DNA from: Methyloprofundus sp.
GTDB taxonomy: Bacteria; Pseudomonadota; Gammaproteobacteria; Methylococcales; Methylomonadaceae
DNA: 64,000 bases
Assembly: GCA_016592635.1 (NCBI GenBank)
Contig: AP023240.1
Location: 2,397,630 to 2,461,629 of the forward strand
Direction: 5' to 3'
Shown: piece after piece, positions 55,713 through 64,000 of the stretch
How positions within the stretch are numbered: the first letter of the stretch is position 1
Layout of the letters: every line of letters starts with the position of its first letter
Notes under the pieces: model-generated
Databases searched by the model: none
The model's input: the letters and a program-made list of their open reading frames with translations, nothing else
What the model was told of the DNA's origin: nothing
Translations under genes and position numbers: made by a program

Positions 55713-57563
55713 ATGCCAACTGCACAAGACCCCGACTTAGATCTCACTTCACTACTCCCCCTTCGTGGTCTAGTTGTTACCTTACAATTCACCCAAGCCG
55801 CCAAACCAAAGTTCTTCCATCAAGCAGCACTGACCGCCTTTATACGCTTTCTTGCAGGCTCCCCTGAAAATTACGACCAACTCATACGCATTGATACCCC
55901 TGAGTCTGGACGTATTCGCTATCAAGCTGGTGATTACTACCGTTTTATGCTTATTGGCCTGCAAGGTAGTGATGTTATTTTGCAAACTCTGATCACTCAG
56001 CTGCAAAAATTACCACATTCCTCGCCCAAAAGTGCGCAAGAACTGCCATTTAGAAATAACTGCAAACTGCTCAGCCTGCAAGATGCGTTCAGCGAACTCA
56101 GCATTGACAGCTTTAGCAAGCTCAGCCAATATGACTACCCACAATTACAACAAGAAGTCGCCTTATGGAATGGGCAAACCACTCTGCATTGGCACTGGGT
56201 CAGTCCGGTGCGTTTATTAAAAACTAAAGAACTGCGTACAACACAAAAAGTAAAAGGTGAACAACGTTATATTAGAGATGCAGTAGATTTAGATGGCAAC
56301 TTATTATTCACCCGTACCTACAATGCCTTAGCAGACTTGCTACGCCGACGCTCTGGCAGCAGTGGTACTTTAGCAGCACCCCATAATATTCACATTCACG
56401 ACATGCATCTATTCTGGCTAGACAGTCACTACAACGATGCGCAGAAAAATGCAACGCCGATGGGCGGCATGACTGGCAGAATCCACTTACAACTCCCTAG
56501 CAATCTTAGCCCTAGCTGGTGGCAATTACTTTTGCTGGGACAATATACTGGTATTGGGCAACGTAATGCCTTTGGCTGGGGGCGCTATCAACTGCAAACT
56601 ACACAGCAGCACTACAGCTATCGCCGTATATTGCCTGCCAGCTCCTTGCTCAGCTTGGCACAACAAGAAGAAAACCTGCACAAAGCATGGCGGCATGTCA
56701 TGGCTGGCCGCGATGAACTTTATAGCCATAGTGAGGATTATGCCGAACAATACCTCGAAACCGAAGCGGTAGACGAGCCGGCAGACACTCCAACGGCCAA
56801 ACTACAACGTGACTTAGAAAAACTCCTCAACAACGACTACTCAGTTCCCACTCTACAGGGTTACTTACTGCCTAAAAAAAATGGCGGTGTCCGCCCATTG
56901 GCTGTACCGCCCATTTATGACCGTGTCTTACAACGCGCTCTAAGCCAAACCCTAAGCCCTGCATTAGAACAACTGATGGACAGGCACAGCCACGGCTTCC
57001 GTCCAGGGCGTTCGCGCATTACCGCCAGCTATGAAATTCAAGCCGCTTGGCGTAGTGGCTATCGTTGGGTTTATGAATCTGATATTAAAAACTTTTTTGA
57101 CAGTGTCAACTTAGAGCACCTACGTGACCGCCTTAATGGTATCTACTATGGCGACCCGATCATCAATGCCATTATTAACTGGATGCAAGCACCTGTCCGC
57201 TTTCAAGGACAAACTATCGAACGTAAAAATGGCTTGCCGCAAGGTTCGCCCCTCAGCCCCTTAATGGCCAACCTGATGCTGGATGATTTTGATAGCGATA
57301 TGCAAGCCGCAGGTTTTTTACTGATTCGCTTTGCCGATGATTTTATTATCCTCTGCAAAGATCCGCAACAAGCGCAAGCCGCCGAGCAAGCGGCACAACG
57401 CTCACTGGCTGAACATGGTTTTGAACTACATCCCGACAAAAGCCATATTACTGCCCTTGATGAAGGCTTTAAATATCTGGGCTATTGTTTATCAGTGTAT
57501 TCCAAGCTTGAGCTATTAATCACTGCAACGGAAACTAACCCTTGCTTTCCAGCCTTCATTTAA
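55713..57563 (+). CDS. Cas6-reverse transcriptase fusion, lacking the expected C-terminal Cas1 domain
   Basis: 616 residues. Residues 1-300 match the Cas6 superfamily: ferredoxin-like strands (LRGLVVTLQFTQAAKP), GRIRYQAGDYYRF, TLHWHWVSPVRLLKTKE and the glycine-rich loop GQYTGIGQRNAFGWGRYQL (276-294). The second half is a reverse transcriptase: KNGGVRPLAVPPIYDRVLQ, HGFRPGRS, YESDIKNFFDSV, NGLPQGSPLSPLMANLML and the catalytic FADDF (Asp542/543). Homologues such as the Marinomonas type III-B protein continue into Cas1. Here the frame stops 30 residues after the RT thumb-like FKYLGY, with foreign-looking text after about 57490. The 3-prime end overlaps a convergent membrane gene. RNA processing and cDNA synthesis domains look intact; spacer integration is gone. 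Confidence 0.88.
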   Translation: MPTAQDPDLDLTSLLPLRGLVVTLQFTQAAKPKFFHQAALTAFIRFLAGSPENYDQLIRIDTPESGRIRYQAGDYYRFMLIGLQGSDVILQTLITQLQKLPHSSPKSAQELPFRNNCKLLSLQDAFSELSIDSFSKLSQYDYPQLQQEVALWNGQTTLHWHWVSPVRLLKTKELRTTQKVKGEQRYIRDAVDLDGNLLFTRTYNALADLLRRRSGSSGTLAAPHNIHIHDMHLFWLDSHYNDAQKNATPMGGMTGRIHLQLPSNLSPSWWQLLLLGQYTGIGQRNAFGWGRYQLQTTQQHYSYRRILPASSLLSLAQQEENLHKAWRHVMAGRDELYSHSEDYAEQYLETEAVDEPADTPTAKLQRDLEKLLNNDYSVPTLQGYLLPKKNGGVRPLAVPPIYDRVLQRALSQTLSPALEQLMDRHSHGFRPGRSRITASYEIQAAWRSGYRWVYESDIKNFFDSVNLEHLRDRLNGIYYGDPIINAIINWMQAPVRFQGQTIERKNGLPQGSPLSPLMANLMLDDFDSDMQAAGFLLIRFADDFIILCKDPQQAQAAEQAAQRSLAEHGFELHPDKSHITALDEGFKYLGYCLSVYSKLELLITATETNPCFPAFI

Positions 57564-58119
57564 CCGCCTACGATTAAATTTATAGATTAAAAGGGGAATA
57601 GAGGGTGTTTTCTCCTTTGTTTTTATATATAAATCAAATATATATATTAAATTCATCTCTGCATTCATAAAATTCCTTTCAATTTCATTATCTATTTCCA
57701 ACATAATTCTTGCTGATTCATAATATTGAGTAATTTTATCAAGAATTTCATAAATGATAGTAAAGGATAAAAATACGAACACTACTCGCAATATAGAATA
57801 ATCCACCCCATTTTTTAATTGCGGAACAAGATACAATAATGCAAATATTGATAACATGATAATCAACAACACGATAGTACTTCCCATTAAAAATAAACTT
57901 CTATATAAACTGTGATTCCAATAACTATTTTCATGTATCATTGATAGCAAAACACCCTGTGAATTTTTATCATATTCAACAAAATAACCCTCCGTCTGTT
58001 TAACTTCATTACTACCAACTATAAACAAGTAAACTACTTTTATTAGTCGATGAATTGATAAATAAATTCTGGAAAATGGGCTAATTTTAGCAATTAAATA
58101 AGATAAATTAAATCCACTA

Positions 58120-59443
58120 GTACCGTACCCCTTAAATAATTAATAATATATCTATGCGGTCAACGCCTTCCCTTTGTATGTCCATTTGAATGGTTTGGCC
58201 ATCGTTTCATTAAAGTAATCCATGAAATTTTGAATTTTGTCTTTCAAGTCCTGCTGTGAAACAAAATTGCCTCGCCTGATGACTTTTTTCATTAATATTC
58301 CAAACCAGATTTCAATCTGGTTCATCCATGAAGCATGCTTAGGTGTATAGTGAAATACAATGCGCCTATTGCCTATCATCAGGTACTCCTCCCGTGTTTT
58401 CATGGATTGTAATATGCCACTTTTACCTTTCACTCCAAGCTCTTGAGTGTCATTACAAAAGTCTGCAACAAAGCGCACAAGAGTTTCCGATTTATGGGTA
58501 TTTAATTGGTCAGCGATAAAATGATAAACTTTCTTTTCTGGGTTTTTCTCAATCAGATATTTGATCGACTCAACAAAATCGATCTCAGTTCGTGTCTCTT
58601 GAATCAAACCATCTATAACTCCTGTTGCCACATTAAACCCTCCTAAAAGTGTTTGCGTGCCATGACGCTCATATTCAAATTCGATAGATTGAACTTGACC
58701 CGCTCTCATTGGCAAATCGGGGGAAATTCGTTCCAATGCCTGAATACCTGTCATTTCATCAACACTGATAAAAAGTTCTTCTGGCGTTTTCAGAGAATTT
58801 GCATAAAGGTTACAAATATCTGTGATTCTTTCTTCTTTTCGCTCATCCGCTTTTGCATTGAGCCAGTATTGGCTAAGATGAGGTTTTAAGTCGTTTTTTT
58901 TAAAAGACGGCCTAAATGATTTGCTGAAATAGTCTCGACAATACCTTGTTTGATCGCTTCTTCCGCCAATTCTCTATGTGTCCAATGAGTGATGGGACGA
59001 TCATAGTCTTCAGGCTTTTCACAGGAAAGTGCAATTATTCGACACAGTTGTTCGGGGGTAAATGTATCTGGAGTGCCTGGGCGCGGAAGATCCTGAAGCC
59101 TCTCCCGGACTGGCTTGTTTGCTAGTTCGTGCCAACGTGCAGTCCAGTTCGTAATTATATTATTCTGTACATCAAGTTTTTGCGCAATATTCTGATATTT
59201 CATGCCTGAGTTTGCTAATAAGATAATCTTGGCTCGTAATACCATGCTCGATTTTGCTGTCTGTTGGCGAGTTATTTTTTCGAGCTCTTCGCGTTCATCA
59301 TCTTTTAATGTAACTGGAAATTTGGGGGTTCTCATGGCTTCCTGTCGGTGGATTCGATACGGAATAATATAGACTATGTTAAGGTTACCAGAATAGAAGC
59401 TGGACTGATAATTTATTTATTAATTATTTAGAGGGCGAGGTAC
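58120..59443 (-). mobile_element. IS630-family insertion sequence, 1324 bp, TA target
   Basis: Left end gtaccgtaccccttaaataa and right end complement gtacctcgccctctaaataa are inverted repeats that continue to ttaataa. TA dinucleotides flank both ends (58118-58119, 59444-59445), the duplication typical of IS630/Tc1-mariner elements. Confidence 0.93.
58152..59335 (-). CDS. IS630-family transposase made by -1 frameshift
   Basis: Two frames: 59335-58886 (149 residues, helix-turn-helix part, MRTPKFPVTLKDDEREELEK) and the frame continuing to 58152. At the run ttttaaaaaaaacgac near 58900 a -1 slip reads LLKKNDLKPHLSQYWLNAKA and on into the second frame. The DDE residues are in ELFISVDEMTGIQ (Asp), YHFIADQLNTHKS (Asp) and HASWMNQIEIWFGIL (Glu). 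A slippery A-run at the junction is the known IS630-type arrangement, so the element is probably active. Confidence 0.9.
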
Positions 59444-59708
59444 TAGGCATTTTTCCATATGCCTCATATAACATACTAATCTTCTGCAAGTCATTAGCAA
59501 TTTGACGAACTCGTCTTATCTTAATGATGAGTATCCACGCAATCACCTGAAATCCAAGTGATAGCAAAGACAAAATATACAGCTCTTTAACTGGTGCGTA
59601 TACTGAATACATTAACCCAGCTAATGATGCTACTAGAAATATGCTTCTTAATGTGGCATAAAAATTAGACTCTATAAAAAGTGAATCTATATGTTGTTTT
59701 AAATCCAT

Positions 59709-60271
59709 ACCTACCTCATCCTTATTTTCTTGTTTTTAATCATCCGCTGTCAGCCTTAGTTGGAGTGTGCAACAGGGCATCTAAGGCATAATGATTCACC
59801 TAGTGGAGAATCGATTTTGGTGACATAGTATCCCAGAATCTATCTTGAGGCGCGAGGTGGCGCGCCGATACCAAATGAAAATTTCCATAGTTAATAATAA
59901 TTTAGTACATTGACTAGTTGTAATTAAAGTAAAACTTAATTATTCTTTTCCCCCATTATCCAACCCAAAATAATCGATGGTATTAAGGACAATATAAAAC
60001 TATCGTTACTACTCAGCCCCCTACTAATTTAAAATCAATAAGTTACTGAGGTAGGCATCAATACAATAAAAAGTTAAGCACTTGATTTACCTATGCTTAT
60101 TAAATCACTGCTTTTTCTACTTTACTGATAGTTAATGTTAACCAATTGATTTTTAATATTTAAATAAGCATAAGGGGTGCTGAATAGCAACAAACTATCA
60201 CTAATGACTCAGAATATTGTTGCCCTATCATTACATTTTGTATGCCTGATTCTACTCAAGACCGTAATGTT
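59709..60271. other. Gene-free stretch upstream of the four-TM gene
   Basis: 563 AT-rich bases. A weak inverted pair (caatataaaactatcgttac near 59990 and the complement of ctatcactaatgactcagaa near 60200) could be an old MITE. Palindromic ggcgcgcc occurs near 59870. No frame of note, no CRISPR repeat and no cyclase remnant was found. Confidence 0.5.
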
Positions 60272-61573
60272 TTACCTATTCTCTGTAGTACAGTATTCAT
60301 AATAGGAAATATAATAAATTGAAATTAAGGAAAATGCCAATCCATAGCTTGTATTACCGAGCAAGTCTTTGGTATCGGCACATATTTTTTGATCATAATG
60401 CCGTAAAGAGGCTTGATAAAACAAGGCTTGCACCAGCATCCGATCATAAATATGCGGTATATGTTCGGGGGCGATATGGTCTCTAAACCCAAATCCATTG
60501 TATAAGTAGCTATTAGAGAAGTCGGTATAGCTGTAATAACCGCCTAAACCTTGCCATAAGGTGAAGGCATGCTGTTCAGTTTTGGCTAATATGACTGCTG
60601 GTGTGTAGGCATAACCATCCAATGCGGAGAAACCATCCGCTTCTTGCCTGTCTATATGGCTGACCAAGGTATTAATGCGTTGCAGGCTTTTTTCGGGCAA
60701 TTGCTCCCCAGCAATACCATAGGCGACACTGACGAACATACGATCATCATATAAGTTGCTGTCGTTTTCAATAAAGTGATCCAGTGCGCAGGGCTGATTG
60801 GCAAATGCATGCAGCAAGGCTGACATAATGGGCGAGAAATATTCTCCTGGCTTTTGAGGAATCGCTAGCGCAGCATTCTCTTGAAAAATGCTGACTGTTT
60901 CCATGCTGGGACGAATAAGGTGAATCAGGTCAATTTTACCTTCCTGTCGTTGCTGTGGAAAACTGGGATAAAGCAGGCGAATATTACGGGTAAAATGCAG
61001 CCAGTTTTCCATGGCCAATTGCTGATAATAGTCGGCATTATCTGGGTCTTGCCTACTGTTCTCACTGACCGTATTAGCACGGTGCCCTTTGAAGAAATCT
61101 ATGGTTTGTTTTTGCTGAGTATCATAATTCAAATGTACTAACGCTTCAGGGACGACACGTACTGCCAATAAATAAATGCCATTGAAGTATTGTAATAAAC
61201 GTACTGAGATGATGTTGCTACGTTGATATTGAGCGGGATCGTCTTCGTTGGCCGTTTGTCCCAAATGTAATTGCCACCCCTGTATGTCTGCTTCAGGTAA
61301 GCGCCATTCTTTAATGGGGGTTAATTGCCTAGTTGCTTTGGAATCCCCTAAGTCAAATAAGATATTGCGTAGAGCGGGTGAAAAATAGAGATAGGCTTGC
61401 GCTTCTGCTGCCGCCAGTTGTGGGTTGCTGACGGGGGAATAGCTGAACTGTAAGCTATCCATAGTGGTGAAGTGCTCATCCGTTAAACCGAGTAGTGGTA
61501 GAAATAAGGTGCAGTGATAGTAGTCTAAGAGTAGATCATTAGGGTGGTGGTCGAAGGCTGGGCTGGTGGTCAT
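60272..61573 (-). pseudogene. Possible CorA-like type III CRISPR accessory protein, C-terminally truncated
   Basis: ATG 61573 (MTTSPAFDHHPNDLLLDYYH) is the natural start; the frame upstream of it is repeat sequence. About 433 residues, soluble: ILFDLGDSKATRQL, IISVRLLQYFNGIYLLAVRV, NWLHFTRNIRLLYPSF, RMFVSVAYGIAG, HIPHIYDRMLVQALFYQASLRHYDQ. The last phrase resembles the helix leading into the membrane part of CorA-like proteins that accompany type III systems, whose C-terminal TM pair would follow. Instead the text turns AT-rich and foreign (SYGLAFSLISIYYISYYEY) after about 60340 and stops. I do not recognise the family with confidence. Confidence 0.4.
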
Positions 61574-61592
61574 GGGGGCTTTTGTTTTTATT

Positions 61593-61636
61593 GGGTGACG
61601 CAGAGCGTCACGGACTGCATTCCCACGCTGGAGCGT
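61593..61636. repeat. Family B palindrome, partial
   Basis: ggactgcattcccacgctgg and gagcgt match the right half of the 55588-55659 element. It is cut at 61637 by the next element. Confidence 0.75.
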
Positions 61637-61764
61637 CACTGCCATTAAGTTAAGGAGGTGCGTAGGATGTGCTGAGGTACGAAGCGCATCATTTAGCGAC
61701 GTCGATGCGCTTCGTGCCTCAGCACATCCTACGATATTGGATAATATAAACCCTTAACTTAATG
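61637..61764. repeat. MITE-like element with IS4-family ends
   Basis: It starts cactgccattaagttaagg, identical to the left end of the IS at 36662, and ends ccttaacttaatg, the matching right end, just before the IS1-family element. Inside is a family C palindrome (gtaggatgtgctgaggtacg and its complement, 61660-61733). It has no coding capacity and may be mobilised by the 36834-type transposase. Confidence 0.75.
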
Positions 61765-62573
61765 GGTAGTGGGTCGAAGCTGTAGTTTTCTGTATAATGG
61801 CAATTTATGACATGTTACCAAGAAATTCACTGCCCCTATTGCGATAGTTCTAAAATAACCAAATCAGGAAAAAATGCAACAGGAGCACAGCGCTATTTAT
61901 GCCAAAATCCAGACTGCAATACGCAAACATTTATGCTTACCTATCGTTATAAAGCTTGTGAGCCAGGAATCACAGAAAAAATAGTAGAAATGGCTATCAA
62001 TTCAAGTGGTATTCGAGACACTGCCCGTGTACTTAAAATCAATAAAAACACAGTCATCAATACGCTAAAAAAAAAGAAAACAGGCTTGTTCAAGTAAACC
62101 CTAACTTTCAAATACCAACAGCAGATGCAGAAGTAACGCTTATTTGTGAAGAGGCTGAACTAGACGAGCAATGGTCATTCGTAGAGAAAAAGTCGAATCA
62201 ACGCTGGATTTGGTACGCCGTTGAGCATTCAACGAATACTATTCTTGCTTATGTTTTTGGCAAGCGTAAGGATATTGTATTTAAGGAATTAAAAGCATTG
62301 CTTGAACCATTAAATATCAAGCGTTATTACACTGATGACTGGGGAGCTTATGATCGTCATATTGACTCTAATAAACACGAAGTTGGGAAGCGTAATACAC
62401 AAAAAATCGAGCGTAAAAATTTAAATCTAAGAACGTGGATTAAACGGCTGACGCGAAAAACAATTTGCTTTTCAAAATCTGAAAAAATGCATGATATTGT
62501 TATCGGTTTACTGATTAATAAGGTTGAGTTTGGGCTGGACATTCATTCTTAACAACAGATTCGACCCACTACC
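61765..62573 (+). mobile_element. IS1-family insertion sequence, 809 bp
   Basis: Left end ggtagtgggtcgaagctgta and right end complement ggtagtgggtcgaatctgtt are inverted repeats. The 8-9 bases outside the two ends do not match, so no target duplication is present. This implies a deletion or recombination after insertion, consistent with the missing rest of the RAMP gene. Confidence 0.9.
61807..62552 (+). CDS. IS1-family transposase (InsA plus InsB by -1 frameshift)
   Basis: InsA-like frame 61807-62097: zinc-finger text IHCPYCDSSKITKSGKNATG and YLCQNPDCN, then a helix-turn-helix (RDTARVLKINKNTVINTL). At the run ctaaaaaaaaagaaaac (about 62067-62083) a -1 slip gives LKKKENRLVQVNPNF and the InsB part: ELDEQWSFVEKKSN (Asp), RYYTDDWGAYDRH (Asp) and TQKIERKNLNLRTW (Glu). 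Stop at 62552. Confidence 0.9.
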
Positions 62574-62773
62574 AATTTTTTGTCTGCTGCCAGCTCGGCA
62601 AATTCAGTGAGCGCATGACGAATGTTGCCACGAATCAGACTGCCGTTGATAACGGGGTGATGATTATGCATTTGCATGGCAGCATCTAAACCTAGCGGAA
62701 TAGTGCCAGTTGCTTGTGAAATCAGTGGCCCGGTAAAAGTAAGTGTGAGCTGGTAATGTCGCATGATACTCAT
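62549..62773 (-). pseudogene. RAMP-superfamily (Cas7/Csm3-like) gene, truncated by IS1
   Basis: ATG 62773 overlaps the Cas10-like stop by four bases. The readable part is about 68 residues: RHYQLTLTFTGPLISQATGT, PLGLDAAMQMHNHHPVINGS and LIRGNIRHALTEFAEL. FTGPL near the start and PVINGSLIRGNIRHAL, equal to the RAMP signature PxIPGSSLKGxxR, identify the family. The frame passes into the IS1 end at 62573 and stops at 62549. The rest of the gene and any following effector subunits are absent. Confidence 0.75.
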
Positions 62774-63999
62774 GGCTGCTCTCCTTGCTGCGTTACTTCT
62801 GGAAGTAGGTAATCCCATAAGTCATAGAGGTACACCCAAAAACACAGCCGTTCATTTGACTCATTTATGTTTAAGCCAAATAGTTGACCTGCCGCTTGGA
62901 TGAGTACTGCCAGTAAGGTCGCTTTATCTGTCGCAACCTCTAAAAGCTGGAGTTCACTCTGTTCCAGTGCTGTTAAGTCCGTAAGTTTTTGTTCACTGAG
63001 TCGCGCATCCCACGGTTTATTATCTGCTAGATGCGGCAGTATGTCGCTGGGTTTATCTGCTGCACTAATACTTTGTACGATGCGATATAATTGCCGCCGT
63101 GGCAATAAGCCATCATAGATAAGCTGCTTCAGTGGTTCTTGTAAACTTTGCCAATTCTTAGCTGCTGGTATCAATGTAGGTTTACTAAACAAGTCTCCAT
63201 AATGTTGTCGATTGAAATCATCTATATCACTACTGGTGGGATAGTCGATAGATTCCAGCACCATATAGCTCCAAGCGTTTTGCTCCCTGCCACTGATTTT
63301 ATTAATTGAGTCTTCTGCCGTGGTCTCTTTAACTTTCTCTGCTAGATTTTGGGCAAGGTCACGTACATTCTTAATAGGGGTATGCGCATTACAAAAAACC
63401 AGACCTGCGGCGTGGGTAAGCTTCTTATCATCCATCATCCACGTTTGACTAATGTCGAAAAAGTATTGCAAAAAGGCAAAGCCTAACCAAGCAGGCATAA
63501 CAAATAGCATTTCATCACCTCCCCAGAGTAAAGTCTCAAAACGTAAGGTTTTATGATCATTTTGCAGCGCATCTGCCAGACGGCTATCGGGGTACTCGCT
63601 AATCATTTCCTTGAGTACTGCGTATAAAAATTCAGAACGATAAGTTTGAATGCTGCAATCAAATTCTTGCTGTGCTTGTATTTGATCAGCTGCACCAGTC
63701 AACATACTGCGTTGTAATGTGCTAAAGCTGTTGCCATCCATATAAATAACGGCCATTTTAGCATTGAGTTTCGTGTACGCTGGATTGTCAGCTAGCTCTT
63801 CGAAGTTATTGCTAAAAGCATAGCCATCGAGTTGTTTAAATTTTTTTTCCTGCTTACTAGTCTCTGAAAAGTAGTAGCTTTGCTTTAGAACTTGCCCACG
63901 CTGCCAACGCCGATAAGTGGAATGTGATAGTTGCCGTGGCTTTTTTTGTATGACTTCCCGATATTCTTGCGTGGCAATACGTCGTCCTTCAAGGGTATC
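62770..63999 (-). CDS. Cas10-like palm-domain protein (N-terminus beyond window)
   Basis: The frame is open to the window edge; ATG 63756 is internal. Visible: SHSTYRRWQRGQ upstream, then NAKMAVIYMDGNSFSTLQ, a palm-type strand with DGN, and LLWGGDEMLFVMPAWLGFAF, the GGDD-like site as GGDE (near 63511-63530). KLTHAAGLVFCNAHTPIKNV and a helical C-terminus (LLEVATDKATLLAVLIQAAG) follow. Cas10 palm domains make cyclic oligoadenylate when GGDD is intact; GGDE keeps one acidic change. The gene is coupled to the RAMP gene that follows, the order of type III effector operons. The missing N-terminus prevents subtype assignment. Confidence 0.7.
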   Translation of the reverse strand, partial: DTLEGRRIATQEYREVIQKKPRQLSHSTYRRWQRGQVLKQSYYFSETSKQEKKFKQLDGYAFSNNFEELADNPAYTKLNAKMAVIYMDGNSFSTLQRSMLTGAADQIQAQQEFDCSIQTYRSEFLYAVLKEMISEYPDSRLADALQNDHKTLRFETLLWGGDEMLFVMPAWLGFAFLQYFFDISQTWMMDDKKLTHAAGLVFCNAHTPIKNVRDLAQNLAEKVKETTAEDSINKISGREQNAWSYMVLESIDYPTSSDIDDFNRQHYGDLFSKPTLIPAAKNWQSLQEPLKQLIYDGLLPRRQLYRIVQSISAADKPSDILPHLADNKPWDARLSEQKLTDLTALEQSELQLLEVATDKATLLAVLIQAAGQLFGLNINESNERLCFWVYLYDLWDYLLPEVTQQGEQP

Positions 64000-64000
64000 A

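Larger units (their letters stand above)
57516..59708 (-). pseudogene. Four-TM membrane protein, candidate S-4TM effector, split by IS630-family element
   Basis: The N-terminal part (59708-59444) and C-terminal part (58117-57516) join in frame when 58120-59443 and one TA are removed, giving 288 residues. A ggatgaggtaggt leader precedes ATG 59708. Helices: FLVASLAGLMYSVY and LLSLGFQVIAWILII early, then GSTIVLLIIMLSIFALLYLV and ILRVVFVFLSFTIIYEIL. Between them is an ENSYWNHSLYR motif. The tail reads NLIYIFDLYIKTKEKTPSIP and LLIYKFNRRRLNEGW. Two TM pairs separated by a soluble region, with a charged tail of the form (Q)xEIYxxR...PxxPxxxYxxxRxxxE, is what I recall of S-4TM (SMODS-associated 4TM) pore-forming effectors. 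The family call is from memory; the interruption is certain. The C-terminus abuts the truncated RT gene. Confidence 0.65.

Noticed and set aside
55713..57563. Reverse transcriptase as part of a group II intron, retron or diversity-generating element
   Set aside because: The N-terminal 300 residues are Cas6-like and no intron RNA, maturase/endonuclease domain, retron RNA or template repeat was seen nearby.
57516..58028. Stand-alone two-TM protein starting at TTG 58028
   Set aside because: The frame continues upstream to the IS630 boundary and joins the 59708 gene, so it is only the 3-prime half of an interrupted gene.
59709..60271. Possible CRISPR array in the gene-free gap
   Set aside because: No regularly spaced direct repeats are present; only a weak inverted pair.
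61573..61645. Upstream extension of the CorA-like frame to 61645
   Set aside because: These codons are family B repeat sequence and not part of the protein.

Overview
The window reads as a chromosome segment of a moderately AT-rich gammaproteobacterium. A methanotroph or methylotroph of the Methylococcales type is plausible. The support is a quinoprotein-dehydrogenase-associated SoxYZ-like carrier (15947-16780), an RstAB/DUF3019/MipA cluster, a full glycogen cluster, a type 2 thymidine phosphorylase beside a PRPP-synthetase-like gene, and many dispersed palindromic repeats. The species assignment is inference. No rRNA or tRNA gene and no CRISPR repeat array was recognised.

Layout. 1-6022: PRPP synthetase (cut by the window edge), type 2 thymidine/AMP phosphorylase, a thioredoxin-CcdA/DsbD-like membrane protein and a DUF255/YyaL-type protein. 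6309-15242: secreted and envelope proteins (ELWxxDGT repeat protein, outer-membrane barrel, DUF4136 lipoprotein, a DUF3019/response regulator/histidine kinase operon with MipA, a PrcB-like protein). 15324-23607: Uma2 nuclease, SoxYZ-like carrier, serine biosynthesis genes, CLC channel, TlpA-like thioredoxin, HemJ, a glycosyltransferase and an epimerase. 23726-28751: a defence-type island on the minus strand. It holds an AlbA_2-NACHT NTPase followed by an attC-like hairpin, a 123-residue unknown protein, and a WYL-domain gene split by an IS4-family element. 28964-36520: a stand-alone two-module NRPS (C-A-T-C-A-T-R) whose second adenylation domain carries the textbook cysteine code. 36662-38065: a second IS4-family element inserted inside a dispersed repeat. 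38103-54879: housekeeping genes (L,D-transpeptidase, rlmD, cysM), two divergent glycogen operons (glgC-GH57-malQ and glgB-glgA), and a tightly coupled thiD-thiE-soxXYZA-moeA operon.

55713-64000 is the ruin of a type III CRISPR-Cas locus. From left to right it holds a Cas6-reverse transcriptase fusion that stops where a Cas1 domain would be expected; a four-TM protein that I think is an S-4TM pore-forming effector, cleanly split by an IS630-family element; a C-terminally truncated protein that may be CorA-like; an IS1-family element that cuts off a RAMP (Cas7/Csm3-like) gene after about 68 codons; and a Cas10-like palm gene running off the window edge. Removing the IS630 element and one TA restores a single 288-codon frame. 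Removing the 1206-bp IS4 element and one 10-bp target duplication restores a 93-codon WYL frame. These two reconstructions, the integron-like cassette boundaries of the NACHT gene, and the unusual NRPS are the main points of interest.
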